Source: Bradysia coprophila
Taxonomy: Eukaryota; Arthropoda; Insecta; Diptera; Sciaridae
Assembly: GCF_014529535.1 (NCBI RefSeq)
Contig: NW_023503493.1
Span: 17,702,001-17,766,000, forward strand
Length of the DNA stretch: 64,000 nucleotides
Direction: 5' to 3'
Shown: positions 49,861 through 61,523 of the stretch, in pieces
Layout: every line of letters starts with the position of its first letter
Numbering within the stretch: the stretch's first letter is position 1
Notes under the pieces: model-generated
What the model saw: the letters and a program-made list of their open reading frames with translations, nothing else
Databases searched by the model: none
Told to the model about the DNA's origin: nothing
Translations under genes and position numbers: made by a program

Positions 49861-52800
49861 TCATAAAGACGGCAAATCCTTCAGTTCATTCGACCCGTTC
49901 GATCCATTCAACGTAATATTTGTGATATCTTTAACAATCATTTCGGCCACTTGCCATGCAATTTCCTCTTGCACCTTTTCCTCCGGCAAATTCACCAACT
50001 TTCTCACAACCTGACGGAACTTGTTCCCCTTCGTTAGCACCTTTTCGTGACCCGGTTCCATATCAAAATCTCGTTCGTATCGACCGAACGAATCGATTCG
50101 ACCGAAATTCAAACCGGATATTGAATTCCGTCGCCACAACATATCCGGATTGTTTAATTGGCGTGAATCGATTTGCATATTACCACCCGCTTGTGCTGCG
50201 TGCATCTTTTTCTTCGTACCATCGGCTAATAACGTATTTTGTGACGATATAGTGTTGTGACGAAACAGTTCCGCTTTATCGCTGCTGCAATCCGAATAGG
50301 TCTTACGGTGACGAGACTTTTTGGCAGACAAGTCCTGCTCTTTCTTCACACTCACCCCATCGATTTTCTGTAGCAGCTCCGATAAATGTTTGTAGAACAA
50401 CTGCGATGTAACGAATTGTTTGAAGTATTTCCGCTCCAAGTAACGCTCAATTATCAGCAATGGCAAATCGAAGCAGTGCATTATCGGATCAGATTCCGTG
50501 CAAATTCGTTCTTCAATTTTGAAGCGAACAGAGTCAGACACCCGCAGAGAGTTTGTCGCTTGAAGCGAGAAATACTTTTCGTACAGCACCAGTGCATCGG
50601 TTTGTGCTTGTTGTTTGTCGTAAGTAGCAATGTTTTCGAATTGTTTCTTAAAATTGGTAGCTGCTATCCAAAAATCCAGATACTCTCGATGGTGTTCCTG
50701 TTCCAGGAATTCCATAAAATAAAATAGAGCCGCTTCGCAGCAGAGGATGTCTTGAATTTTCAAATGTTCACTGGTTAAGATGTCAACACAGTATTTACAG
50801 TAGAAACTGCTGTCGATGAATTGATTCAGGTACTCCTTTTCAATATTATCCAGTACGTATAGTTGAGCGTCCGAAAATAACCCAGCAATCGGCCGATACG
50901 AATCGTCGTTTATGCTGGGAGAACAAAGTGCCAATGAAATTTCGTTGACAACTGTAGCCGGCACTTCAATGTAATGGGGCGATTTTGTGGTTAAATAATT
51001 TTTAAAAATTCGAATGGCATCCGATGCAATCGACGATTGAAAATTGATTCGCTTCTGTTTTTCCTGATTCTTTAACGCCATCTGGCGACTACGTTCCACT
51101 TCTTGAATGTGTAGAGATTCTTGCTTATTTTTGAGATTCTGTTTGACAATGTTTTGTTCGTACAGCTGTGACTTCTCGTCATCGGTCAGCGGCAAATGTT
51201 TCGTTAGGTCGCTCTCATTCATTTCGGTCATGGATTGCGATTGCTTCAGATCAACAGTTGCTTCCTTCTTAATAAATAGTTTATCGTCTCGGGATTCGGA
51301 CAATTTTGGCACTGTATTGGGAACGTCGGTTGATATGTTTGAAGTGGAATTCTGTTCGGCTGACGAGTCGACAACATCATCAGTGGTTTGTTCGGTTGTA
51401 TGGTCGTTGCATATGTCAACTTCGGCAGCCGTTTTAAAACTCTCAGCTTCTAGCCAAAATTTAACTGGCGGAAGTGATTTCTTTGAGTCCATAAACTGAA
51501 CGAAATAACTGAGGCAATTTTTGTCCGTTATGATTTGCAGAATTGTTTTGGAAAAATTGGAATTCGGACTATCGGAATCTGAAAGAATGAAGAAAAAAAC
51601 GAATAGAGTTCAATGTATCGAGGCTGGTATCATTAATAATTTCGATAGACAAATTTAAAAAAAATAACAAATTAATCAACTCAGAAAAGATTGTGATACA
51701 ATGTACAGGAAAAGGAATTCCAATTTCAGCCTAAATTTGTCTCAGCTGATTATCAGCTGTTTCACTAATACAACAAAACTTGCTATCCATGTTTATACAG
51801 TCCATCACTACCAAGTGCAGGCATGTATTGTTAACTCCGTACAAACACTCAAATCCAGTTTTGTTTTTATGATTGAACCAGCTGAAGCGAACTTAGGCTG
51901 AAATTTGATGCCCTTTACTGTAATTAGAAACTAAAATAATTTGTGGATGAAAACTTAAGCTAATATTATTAAGCGTCTGATGATAATTTTGTATAATCAT
52001 TGGAATTTTCAGCCTAGAAGATGAATGGTAGGTTCAACCGAATGAAAGGCGTGTAACAATAAATCATTAGTCTCGGAAAAGAGGCGTTTGTGAAATTACA
52101 CCCTCAATTTTCAATGCAGAATATTGTTCGCAAGATCCAAGATTGTTCGGCGGTTTTTCTACGGCCAACAAACCGTCTGCGTGATAATCAAGAAGAACAA
52201 AAGAAAATTCGATGCAGACTCGTAGTGTTGTCGATAACAATCGAATTAAGTGCAAATTGTTACATTCGATAAATAAGCCTCCCAAATATCATTTGGAAAT
52301 CGCTTATTGAAAGAACAGGTCCTATCAATTGCCAGAAATGATTGAATCATACAATCGACGGAGTGAACGTTTGCATTCTAAAACTCAATTATTTGGTCCT
52401 TTGATTTGCTTTCTTCGATTTGAGAACACGAACTGTATTGTCCGAGCCACCGGACACCATGCACTTTGGATTCGACCAATCGCAATCGTGCAATAATTGG
52501 TTCATTGGCATTTATCACTATTTCCTTCACATTTACTTTACTCTGTGACAGAATTTACCAGAGTCGCTTCCCTCTTGCATTAACGTCATTCATGTCGAAG
52601 CATTTGTTTTACCTTAACACCACTAAGCGAGGGGGAATTACCCTCGAAGGAATTACCGGGGCATCCGGTAAATAATAAAAATAAAAGTAAATGAGAGGAC
52701 AAGAATTATGAGCGAAAAACAAGTGAATGCAAGAAACTTGCTTTCATTTCCTGTCAATTTATATCAATTTCTCGTATTCCCAGTCAATTCCGTCAATTTT

Positions 52801-55227
52801 ATCGAAATGAAGAAAATTTGTGGAGAATTGTATCTGAAAAGTAGACAATGATTTGGATAGTAACAGAAAATATCGTGGAATTATTACAAATTATAGGAAT
52901 TAAAGAGCGATAACACCAAAACGGAATTAATCCGGTAATTAGGAATTAATCTGGTAATTGAAAGAATTAAAAGGAATTAGTAACTGATTTGCTAATTTGT
53001 ATGGGCATTAGAAAAGTTGAGGATTCGGCAATGCCGTCCTATTTGTCGTCGGTTTATTCATCGTCAGATTTGTGTGAGGTTACACTCCGAAAGTTTAATT
53101 TAAAAATCGGTAATGAATATGTTTTACTAAATAGCCTCAATACGAACAACACACACTCTACGGATAATAGCGGCAGAGTCAAAATGACCCAAAATTATAT
53201 CGGCTAAATTTGAAGTTTTTTGGACAAAATGATGTATGGACGACTTTTTCATTATCAAAAATAAGGGGCACCTTCCATACATCACTTTTCGATTGGACCA
53301 CGGGAACCACCTGGAACCACTTGCAAAAATCAAGCAAAATTTCGACTCTGCCGCTATTATCCGTAGAGTGTGTGTTGTTTGTATTGAGGCTATTTAATGT
53401 TTTACGATTAATCGATGAAATTCCACGTAATTTTGTTCCAGAAACTGATGTACTTAAAAAAGAACAAAGAAATTGGGATCTTCCGAAGATCAAACATCAA
53501 TTTAATGAATTGTTCGAATCTGGTGATCTTAAGACTCGTGCACGATTACTTGCGTCATCAACTAAAGAATCTTCAAAGTGGCTGCAAGTGATACACCATC
53601 GAGTCAATTAGAATTATTATTGGATAACAATTCTGCTAGAATTGCTGTTGGACTTCGAGTGTGTTCACAATTATGTGAGGAACACAAATGTATTTGCGGC
53701 AAAATGGTGGAAAAAGATGGTTTACATGGTCTATCGTGCGCTAAATGCGCAGAAGGAAAATTAGTCAGACACGATACTATGAATAACATCTTCTATTATG
53801 CTTTCTCTAGTGCAGATGATGGTAAAAGACCTGACGGAATGAATTTGATACAATCAGTGCCGTCTTTTCCATGTGGGCCAAATGGGCAAATGCCCGTGGT
53901 GCCCGAAGTGGAGCAAGAGAAAATGGCGCCCGAGGTCCTTAAAAAAATTTAGCTTTACTAAATTGGCTCCTACCTTTCCAATTGCCCTATGGCGCCCAGA
54001 AGCTAAAAGCGGCACTGGTTACAATGGAGTCATGGGAGATCACTCTTGTGGGATGACAAAGCTGAGAGACATAAGCATGACCATTATATTTCTTTGAAAC
54101 AGAATTATTTGCTAAGTCCCCTTGCGTTTGAGACTTTAGGCTGTATGGGCCCAGAGACAAAGAAATTTATCAACAAACTGAGTTCATTAGCGAAAAGGGC
54201 TACGGGTGAGGTAAAATCAAAGGATTACAAAGAATTTCAATCGCAATACAACGTGGAAACGCAGCCTGCATTTTGGGAACATTAGGGAAACGATGATTTG
54301 ATGATTTTTATTTATTGTGATAATGAAAAGATCGATTTTTTACTGGCTGCGCCATTAATATGAGCAGTCTTTTTTGTCGCATTTGCCAATCATTTGGCCA
54401 GTGAATTCCCCCTTACCAGTAACTCATTCCCGAAACCATAATCACAATTCTCTTTTCTCATAGTTATGCAGATGATAAAAAGAGCTTTAATATGCAGTGA
54501 GCTGAAGAAAGTTTCTTTCCATTTCGAATATTAAACATGCTATTAAACGATGAATGAACCTTTCATGCGTGACTTATGCGATATTTGGAAACGAAAAAAT
54601 TGTGAAATTTGAGTAAAGTAAATGGTTCGTTGATTCGATATAAACAATACGAAATCGTAAATAGAAAATTAGGCAAATAATTTACATGAAACATCGATCG
54701 GAATAATCGGAGTTGAGGAATTTCTAAACGAAGGAAATCGATAATTAAAAAGAAAATCTGGCAGAACCATTTCGTATCCATCGTTACATAGTAAATAGTT
54801 TATAAATAATCAACAGACGACAACAGGAAATTGTTGAAAATACAGGTTCTCATGTTTGTTACGAGGTAAAAACTAGTAGATCAATCGAAAATAAAAGTAA
54901 ATTATTTTGAGTGTATAGATAAGACACTCTAAACAAGAAATAATGAAACGACGCAATTACGAAAAAAATGCAATTCGGAACTCACCATAATCTACACTGT
55001 CTGCATAAAATTGTTCAGCTTCCAATAATATTTCATCCTCATTTCCAGCACAGCTATCGTTCGATTCCGATTTGTCGTCACGTTTGCGACCTACAAAATT
55101 TTTGATCATTTCATATTTACACGGACAAAATTTCTCTTGCAAAACATTTCTAATCGACAACAATTTAAAAGTTACAACACAACGGATTTACTTCACAAAA
55201 TATACCTTTCTTGAAGAATTGCAACAT
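49861..55227 (-). CDS. AKAP10: A-kinase anchor protein 10 (D-AKAP2), dual RGS-like domains
   Basis: Three exons: 55227-55206 (MLQFFKK), 55090-54986, 51578-49861 (stop TAA); 614 aa. The introns are 115 bp and 3.4 kb, both phase 1, and the joined reading [16 protein letters not shown] is smooth. The first RGS-like domain begins [20 protein letters not shown] with [11 protein letters not shown] and is interrupted by a long Ser/Glu-rich insert, as in the human protein. The second RGS includes [40 protein letters not shown] and [20 protein letters not shown]. The C-terminal amphipathic helix [15 protein letters not shown] (about 580-594) is the PKA regulatory-subunit docking site. The usual C-terminal PDZ-binding tail is not obvious (ends DLPSL). 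D-AKAP2 anchors PKA at endosomes and mitochondria and binds Rab4/Rab11. The large intron holds a MITE, an inverted WDR12 tail and a retroelement relic. Confidence 0.95.
51722..51905. mobile_element. CAGCTGAT MITE family, copy 3 (inverted, diverged), in AKAP10 intron
   Basis: Ends AATTTCAGCCTAAATTTG and complement, then TCAGCTGA inverted inside. The loop CATCACTACCAAGTGCAGGCAT parallels the complement of the 30686 copy (CCACTACCATGAGCATGCAT). Confidence 0.65.
52080..52491 (-). pseudogene. Inverted partial duplicate of the WDR12 3' end
   Basis: Read on the minus strand, 52491-52389 gives the last codons of WDR12 in frame: [20 protein letters not shown], then [13 protein letters not shown] and TAA at the same place. 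Compared with the gene (58032-58134) there are Y to C, F to L and K to R changes. Similarity continues through the 3' UTR (AATTGAGTTTTAGAATGCAA, GGCAATTGATAGGAC, ATATTTGGGAGGC, TTTGCACTTAATTC, CGACAACACTA) to about 52080, matching the WDR12 flank to about 58440. The left breakpoint is at GCACGATTGCG (52491). It lies in the AKAP10 intron in opposite orientation to WDR12. It lacks a start and all but the last blade, so non-functional. Confidence 0.85.
52989..54285 (+). pseudogene. Decayed retroelement: C-terminal region following a reverse transcriptase
   Basis: Plus-strand pieces in shifting frames: [20 protein letters not shown]; then, after an inserted hairpin (53143-53397), [90 protein letters not shown] and finally [20 protein letters not shown]. 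This order (LRxxxDLxxPAxLSS ... TKESGAWLQALPSSxLG ... CxCG...GLHGLSC ... DGKRPDG ... PVAVETxGxxGP) is the C-terminal region of RT-bearing elements common in invertebrate genomes. Several frameshifts and no RT catalytic motif: a dead fragment, antisense in the AKAP10 intron. Confidence 0.7.
53143..53397. mobile_element. Hairpin inserted in the retroelement relic
   Basis: AGCCTCAATACGAACAACAC continuing to GCGGCAGAGTC is repeated exactly or nearly so in inverted form at the right (GACTCTGCCGCTATTATCCG to GTATTGAGGCT): about 50-bp ends with a 150-bp middle. It splits the relic's frame. Confidence 0.7.
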
Positions 55228-55864
55228 TGTTCAATTGGCTAGATTATTGTAAACAAAAATTGGATTGGAATTTCAATCATTTTCGGAAGATTTTATGTTT
55301 ATTTTGGTTTTTTTTTCCCTTGAATTTGTGCAGTGTTCTTTCTCTCTGCCGTGAATTGTAGACGTCAATATAAGAAAATGTTATAGTGATGACACTTTAA
55401 CGTTTGGTAGATTTTTTTTTCTTTGCTAAGTTGGCGTCACTTGCATGTAACTAAGTATCAAATAACTTAATTAATACTCGCGATACAGCCTTTAGTAACA
55501 ATGATTCAATTGTAACCACTGCATTTATTGTTAATTTAAAAATGAATCAATCAAATATTTGCTACAATTTGATTGAACAATATTTCATTAACTTCTGCTC
55601 GGATACGAATTCTACGCAGACAATATCGAGACCACTGTTTATTTTGATATGAAGTTAGATCCGAGTTCCGAATTTCGGAATCATGCCGTTCTGTAATGGT
55701 GGTAGTTTCGGTGTAAAAAAAAATCTCATCTGTCAAACTAATGTCAAACACAAACGTGTTTATTTCTTTACTACTCTTGGTCGTGCATTGGCATTTCTTT
55801 GAGTTATAAGTTTTTCAAATTTAAAACAGTTGATGTAGTAACACTGACCCACAAATTATTCGAA
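55228..55864. promoter_or_regulatory. Divergent AKAP10/WDR12 promoter region
   Basis: The start codons of AKAP10 (minus) and WDR12 (plus) are 638 bp apart with no gene between, so both promoters must lie here. No clear TATA box or other element is seen; this is inferred from gene arrangement only. Confidence 0.5.
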
Positions 55865-58134
55865 ATGGAAATTCAAACAGGAGAAGGACAAGTACAGATT
55901 CATTTCACCACCAAGCAACAGCAGTAAGTACATACATTCAATGAATTTCATTCAGTGTGTTATCATGATTAGCTTTGCGGTTTTGAAAACCATGCTGCTA
56001 TTTCAAAATCATTTTTACACTGAATATCCAATAAACAAACTATTAAGTCTAAATTCGCCGACTTGTCTAGCGTTGCAACAGTACAATGTTTCCGAGAACT
56101 AGCTCAGCATTTTGAATGGGACAATTCATTCAGTTTTTGTTTTACCGCGATATTTATTAAGAAATAAGAGACATGGGCTTTGAACTTCGAGAAATGAAGG
56201 AACACACTGGTGAAAAACGACCAGTCGCATGTACAGTTAGCTTTTTTGAGCTTAAAGCAAAACTTATAATGATATGGTATGGAGTGTCCAATACCTGTAA
56301 AATTGAATGAAAATATCTGTGACTTCGGTCGAGCTTCAGTGTGTGACGGAAATGTTTTGCATTTTTCGCACAAACCCGATTTTTTCTCAGCAATAATTTC
56401 GAGTGACTACACTGTAGTCACTACAGTTGTATTGTTACGTTTACCTAAGGACTTCTGAGGAGCGATAATGAGTAGATTTTGTTTGTTTCTTTCTTGCCGC
56501 CAAACTGTAAATTTAGATGGTAATCGAAGCTAATTTCCAATTAAACCAGGTATGCAATTCCCGACACACCCTATTCGATAGCAGCCAACATTTCAACAGA
56601 TGAGCTAAACACTCTGGTCAACAGTCTGCTGAAAGAAACCGGATTCCTGAAAAACGTTGACTTTGATTTTCTCGTACTCGGCGAATTTTTACGGTAAATA
56701 TTTTTTGATATAAAGAGAGCAGAACATTGCATCTAATCCGACAACAAATCGTTGCCATTGAAGCAACCGACTAGGTGGCCATCTGAAAGAAAGAGGAGTT
56801 TCGTTTGAGGACACAATCGAAATTGAATATGTGGAACGATTTCCATCACCAGAGCCACAAGATTGCCTATTGCATGATGATTGGGTGTCAGCTGTACATA
56901 CGAGAAACAATTGGTATAAGCTCAACGAACAAAATTGTCCGTTCGATCACACAAAATTCGTATTAAATTTTTATCTCGACAGGATTCTGACGGGATGCTA
57001 TGACCACTCAATAAATATTTGGACAACGAAGGGTAAACATACCTTGACAGTTCCCGGTCATTTGGCTCCAGTTAAAGCTGTATCGTGGATATCGTTGAAC
57101 GACCAAAATGGTGTTTTTGTGAGCGCATCACAGGATCAGACGGCTATGATATGGGAATGGAATATCGAACAGAATGCTGTCCAATGCATGTTTGTTTGCA
57201 AAGGTCACGAGAGAGGCATTGACAGCGTCGATGTTAGTCCGTCGGGAAAGTTGTTCGCCACGGGCAGTTGGGATACGTTGCTAAAAATATGGTCGGCTGG
57301 TAAGATTATTGTGAACTGTTCGTTGTACATTGTTCTCTCATAATATTCATTCCCGGTAGATCTGCACGGAACAGAAGACGAGTCTTCAAGTAAGAAAGCG
57401 CGCACAGCTCAAGCACAGACAAGGGTAGGCGTCTTCAAGCTAAGCTTAATGTTGCTTCAATTAAAAATAAATTCTTGCAGACACCGGTTCTGACGTTGCA
57501 AGGTCACCGAGAAGCAGTCTCAGGCGTTCAATGGATAAATGAAGAAAGTTTACTTACAAGTTCCTGGGATCATACGTTAAAAATTTGGAACTTGGGAATG
57601 GAAGGCGTAAAGTCGGAGATCAGCGGAAATAAATCATTTTTCGATATAAGTTACTCTCAGTTGAACGGACTGATCATAACGGCGTCGGCTGACAAAAACC
57701 TTCGCCTATATGATCCACGATCGAATCGTAAGTGCGACATCGATTGTAAAGTGAATGTTCGTTTGGCAATGAATTTATTGATCTTTGCAGAAGGAACAGT
57801 CGTCAAAAATACGTTCTTGGGACATTCACAATGGATTCAAACGGTTTGCTGGTCAACAACGGACGAGCATTTGTTCATTTCCGGATCGTATGATAATCAC
57901 GTTAAATTGTGGGATGTTCGAAGGTTGGTTGGAACATTTCTCTAATCCGGAAATCTTTCTATAGAAAATTTCGATTTTATTTCCAGTTCAAAAGCTCCGC
58001 TGTATGACTTAATTGGTCATGAAGACAAAGTGCACGATTGCGATTGGTCGAATCCAAAGTACATGGTGTCCGGTGGCTCGGACAATACAGTTCGCGTTTT
58101 CAAATCGAAGAAAGCAAATCAAAAGACCAAATAA
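55865..58134 (+). CDS. WDR12: Ribosome biogenesis protein WDR12 (Ytm1)
   Basis: Eight exons: 55865-55923, 56550-56693, 56764-56913, 56983-57299, 57360-57424, 57481-57727, 57791-57923, 57987-58134; 420 aa. All introns are GT-AG and in phase. The N-terminal NLE domain (about 1-90) contains [20 protein letters not shown] and FLVLGEFLR; this ubiquitin-like fold binds the AAA+ ATPase Midasin. Seven WD40 blades follow, with WD-type ends such as [66 protein letters not shown] and [14 protein letters not shown]12 forms the PeBoW complex with Pes1 and Bop1, needed for 27S pre-rRNA processing and 60S maturation in the nucleolus. The exon 3 acceptor is at 56763; the nearer AG (at 56775) would break the frame. 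AATAAA at about 58215. A partial copy of its tail lies at 52080-52491. Confidence 0.97.
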
Positions 58135-58220
58135 TTGAGTTTTAGAATGCAAACGTTCACTGTGTGGATTGTATGATTAAATCAGTTCTGGCAATTGATA
58201 GGACATGTTCGTTCAATAAA

Positions 58221-58661
58221 CATGATTTCAAAACGATATTTGGGAGGCGTTTTTATCGGATGCAATAATTTGCACTTAATTCAACCGTTAGCGACAACAC
58301 TATGAGTGATTACAAAACTCTGAGAGTCAGCATCAAATCTTCTTTCGATCTTCGTGATTTATCGGACTGTAGTAAATCGAACAATCTCATTTCCACACAA
58401 TTTTCTGCATCTTAGAATTCGGGAGCCAGAGTGCTTATTGATCTATCACAAGGCTACGGGTTTTGGTTTTTAGAGCGCTGGAAGGGCTTCTAACGTGGAT
58501 AGGCCTAGTGTATGTCTCTGCTGTCATACGTCATAGAAAATCAAAATGAATCTGTTGGTGCCAGATGAAGAATGAAATTAAAAAATAAAATTTTTGTTGA
58601 AAACCTGTGTCCGGTAATGTAGTCAAATTGCAGAGTGGGGACCACCAGACAATCAATGTAT
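58221..58661. other. 3' flank of WDR12, no gene
   Basis: The first 220 bp are the source of the inverted duplicate at 52080. Nothing else recognised. Confidence 0.5.
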
Positions 58662-58669
58662 CCGAACCG

Positions 58670-60258
58670 CAGGGCCGGACTGGCTACCAAAAGGCGCATC
58701 GGGCGTTTCGAACAAAGGCGCTGTGTTGTGATAGTTCGATAAATGAGTTAAATTATATGAGTTAGACCTATATACAGTGACACTATCGTATAAGTAAAAC
58801 ACTTGATTGTTAAATACCGTAATGAATTAAGAACGCGAGCTAAGCGAGCGAGAAAAATTATTCATTTTTCGCTTCAGTTGATGAAATGTTCTTATTTACC
58901 GTGATAAAGCATATTTTCTGGAACTGTTCATACATGTGGGTGTCTACGGAAAGGTGAAAGATCTGGGATGAATAAAAAATAAAAAATTAATCACTGCCCT
59001 TTTGCAACGTAACTGTTAATTTTTCTACCGAACAATGGATTTTCTCATACATTTTCTTGATTAGTTATTACGACCACGACCGCTCAGTAGGATCCCTACC
59101 GAGCCAAACTTTATATAGTTTTGAAGTAAGAATCGCAGGCTATGACATTATGCTATAAGTTTTTTAAATAAAAATTTCTTTAAGGCAAATTGCAATCAAA
59201 AATAAGTTATTGTAAAATGTGTAACTTTTTAGGACCTACAAGTGACCATAAACACACTCTGTCCGGATTTACTTTTCGGAAGTTATATTAAAAACACGTT
59301 TTCCGAGCTGCACGCGCAGACGTGTTTTTAGAGGTCTCCACGGCGAACACGAACGGCACGAAAAAAAAAGTTGTTCTACAAATTACTCAGAAAAGTCCAA
59401 TGAGCCTTAGCTGTGTATATTTCTCAAACTGTACTTAACACCCGTGAATTATAATATAATTATTATATTTTCATATAAACTTTCGCGAATTCACTTATAA
59501 AGTAGAAAGTCTATTCATGCACTAAGTGGACTGCACTTACATTCTTTGGACTTTCGAGTACGGAGACTTCCTCCTACTTTTTTCGTTCAAATATGTAGCA
59601 AAAACGGTACGATTCGAAGGCTCCGGCTAAACAATAAAGGCTAAATTGTCGCTGAAACAGCTTCCCGAAACTGTAGAATGTCTCAAAATTTTTCGGATGA
59701 ATGAAATTTCGAAAAAATCGACAAAGTAGAAAAGTAGAAAATGATTCGGTGTGAGGACCTTAGTTCTTACACAAAAATCCTCAGTGGACTATCTTGGACC
59801 AATTTCTGAAAAACAATCTGAAATAATCATTTTCACTTGTGGTAACTGAAACATTTGGTGTGAAATCAAGTTATTATGCTACAATGCAAGAGTAGCGAGT
59901 TCTTCTCTTCTAGTGAAAGAAAATTGTAGGAACAAAAAGAGCGAATGACATAGATTTTCTAATATAGTAACTTAAATGGAACTATGAATAAAAGGTAACA
60001 AAAGTAGGAAGCGCTGCAGGCAAAATTTTAAAAATGGATTGGGGAAACAAATATCATTTTACGTTTCTGTTAAGACGTTAACTTGGAATGAGTCAAATCC
60101 TGACATTTTTCTAAATGCTAAATGACATTTCTTCCAAGTGAGGGTCTGGTTTTAAAGGCTTTTGATTGTTTAAGAAAGATGATGAAATCCCAGGGGCGCT
60201 GGAAGTGAAAGGCGCATCAGGCTTCGCCCGATCGCCCAGTATGGCCAGTCCGGGCCTG
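58670..60258. mobile_element. hAT non-autonomous element, CAGGGCCGGACTGG ends
   Basis: Ends CAGGGCCGGACTGGCTA and (inverted) CAGGCCCGGACTGGCCA, flanked by identical 8-bp CCGAACCG (58662-58669, 60259-60266). CAGGGCC termini with 8-bp duplication are classic hAT. GGCGCATCGGGCG near the left end recurs inverted near the right. No transposase ORF in 1.59 kb. Confidence 0.9.
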
Positions 60259-60335
60259 CCGAACCGATCGCATTTAAGGGAAGACTTTGCATTCAGGTAA
60301 TCTATTTCAGGTATGACGTAGAGGACATTTCGTGA

Positions 60336-61317
60336 CAGGGCCTATTTTTGAAACTTAGTTCTTAAAGTTCCGAAAAGTTCCTAAAGTTCTTAAAGTTCCA
60401 AAAAGTTCTTAAAGTTCTTAAAGTTTTTAAAATTCTTAAAAGTTCCTAAAAGTTCTCAAATTTTTGGATCGAAATCGTAAACCCATGCCACAAACCTACA
60501 AATTCGTACAAATTATATATTGCCTATATTTCGTACAAATCGTATGAAAAACTTTTAAGAGACTTATTCGCGAAATCTTCGACTGGTTTATATAAACCGG
60601 TCGAAAATTTCGCAAATTGACTCTTAGGGGTCATTCATAAATGACGTCCACTACTTTTGGTCAGTTTTAGACCCCCCCTCCCCCCTCGTCACGCAAAAGT
60701 GGTCAAATTTGACCCAATTTTGTATGGAGTGTCCGAAATCGTAGACCACCCCTTCCCCCTCAGTACCGGACGTCATTTATGAATGACCCCTTAAGATTAA
60801 TTTATTATATTTTCTTAATCTGTTTTATATAACTCTTAAGATGGTATGTACATCACTCATATTGTGTGGCACAGGCACAAGGATTCAATTATCGATTTGA
60901 ATTTCAGTTCAGCGTTATAATTCGAAAAGAGACGCAAATCTCTTCTAAGAATAAGTAAAATGATCACATCATTGCATAGGGAACTTATAATTGACAATAT
61001 TTTCTTACTTTAACTCGTAGGCGCCAGTATGTCTCGCAAGAAGTACAAACGCGTCTCGAATTCTACCACTAATTTGAGAACTTTTTAGAACTTTAAGAAC
61101 TTTTGAGAACTTTAAGAACTTCAGGAACTTTTCGGAACTTTAAGAACTTTTCCGAACTTTAAAAACTTTTAGGAACTTTAAGAACTAATTTCTCCAAAAT
61201 TGGTACTAATGACCCAATACTCAAAAAGTTCTTAAAAAGTTCTCTAAAGTTCATAAAGTTCCTGAAGTTTCTAAAGTTCTTAAAAGTTCCTTAAAAAGTT
61301 CGCAAAAATAGGCCCTG
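60336..61317. mobile_element. hAT element with arms of AAGTTCTTAAAGTTCC tandem repeats
   Basis: Ends CAGGGCCTATTTTTG / CAAAAATAGGCCCTG with identical 8-bp flanks TTTCGTGA (60328-60335, 61318-61325). Both arms consist of 10-12-bp degenerate repeats of AAAGTTCTTAAAGTTCC, inverted between arms, giving a Foldback-like structure. A PIF/Harbinger-like MITE sits inside at 60627-60790. No ORF. Confidence 0.92.
60627..60790. mobile_element. PIF/Harbinger-like MITE nested in the hAT element
   Basis: Inverted ends GGGGTCATTCATAAATGACG / CGTCATTTATGAATGACCCC and a 3-bp TTA duplication (60624-60626, 60791-60793). GGG..-type ends with TWA duplications are characteristic of PIF/Harbinger MITEs. Confidence 0.85.
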
Positions 61318-61523
61318 TTTCGTGATCGAAAAAGAAGATAAGAAGAACACGTTTTCACTCTTCAATAAAATGGAGAAATCGAATAGAAATGGCTGGATGG
61401 AATATTTTTCTCAACTAAAAACAGATCCATGTTTCATCATAAAAAATTCAATTTATTAAGAAAATTTATATTTAAAAAAAAGGAAATGAGGAAAGAAATG
61501 GTTCACCTTATCATTTATAGACT

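Noticed and set aside
53578-53952. 124-codon ORF as a host gene
   Set aside because: Part of a frameshifted retroelement tail.
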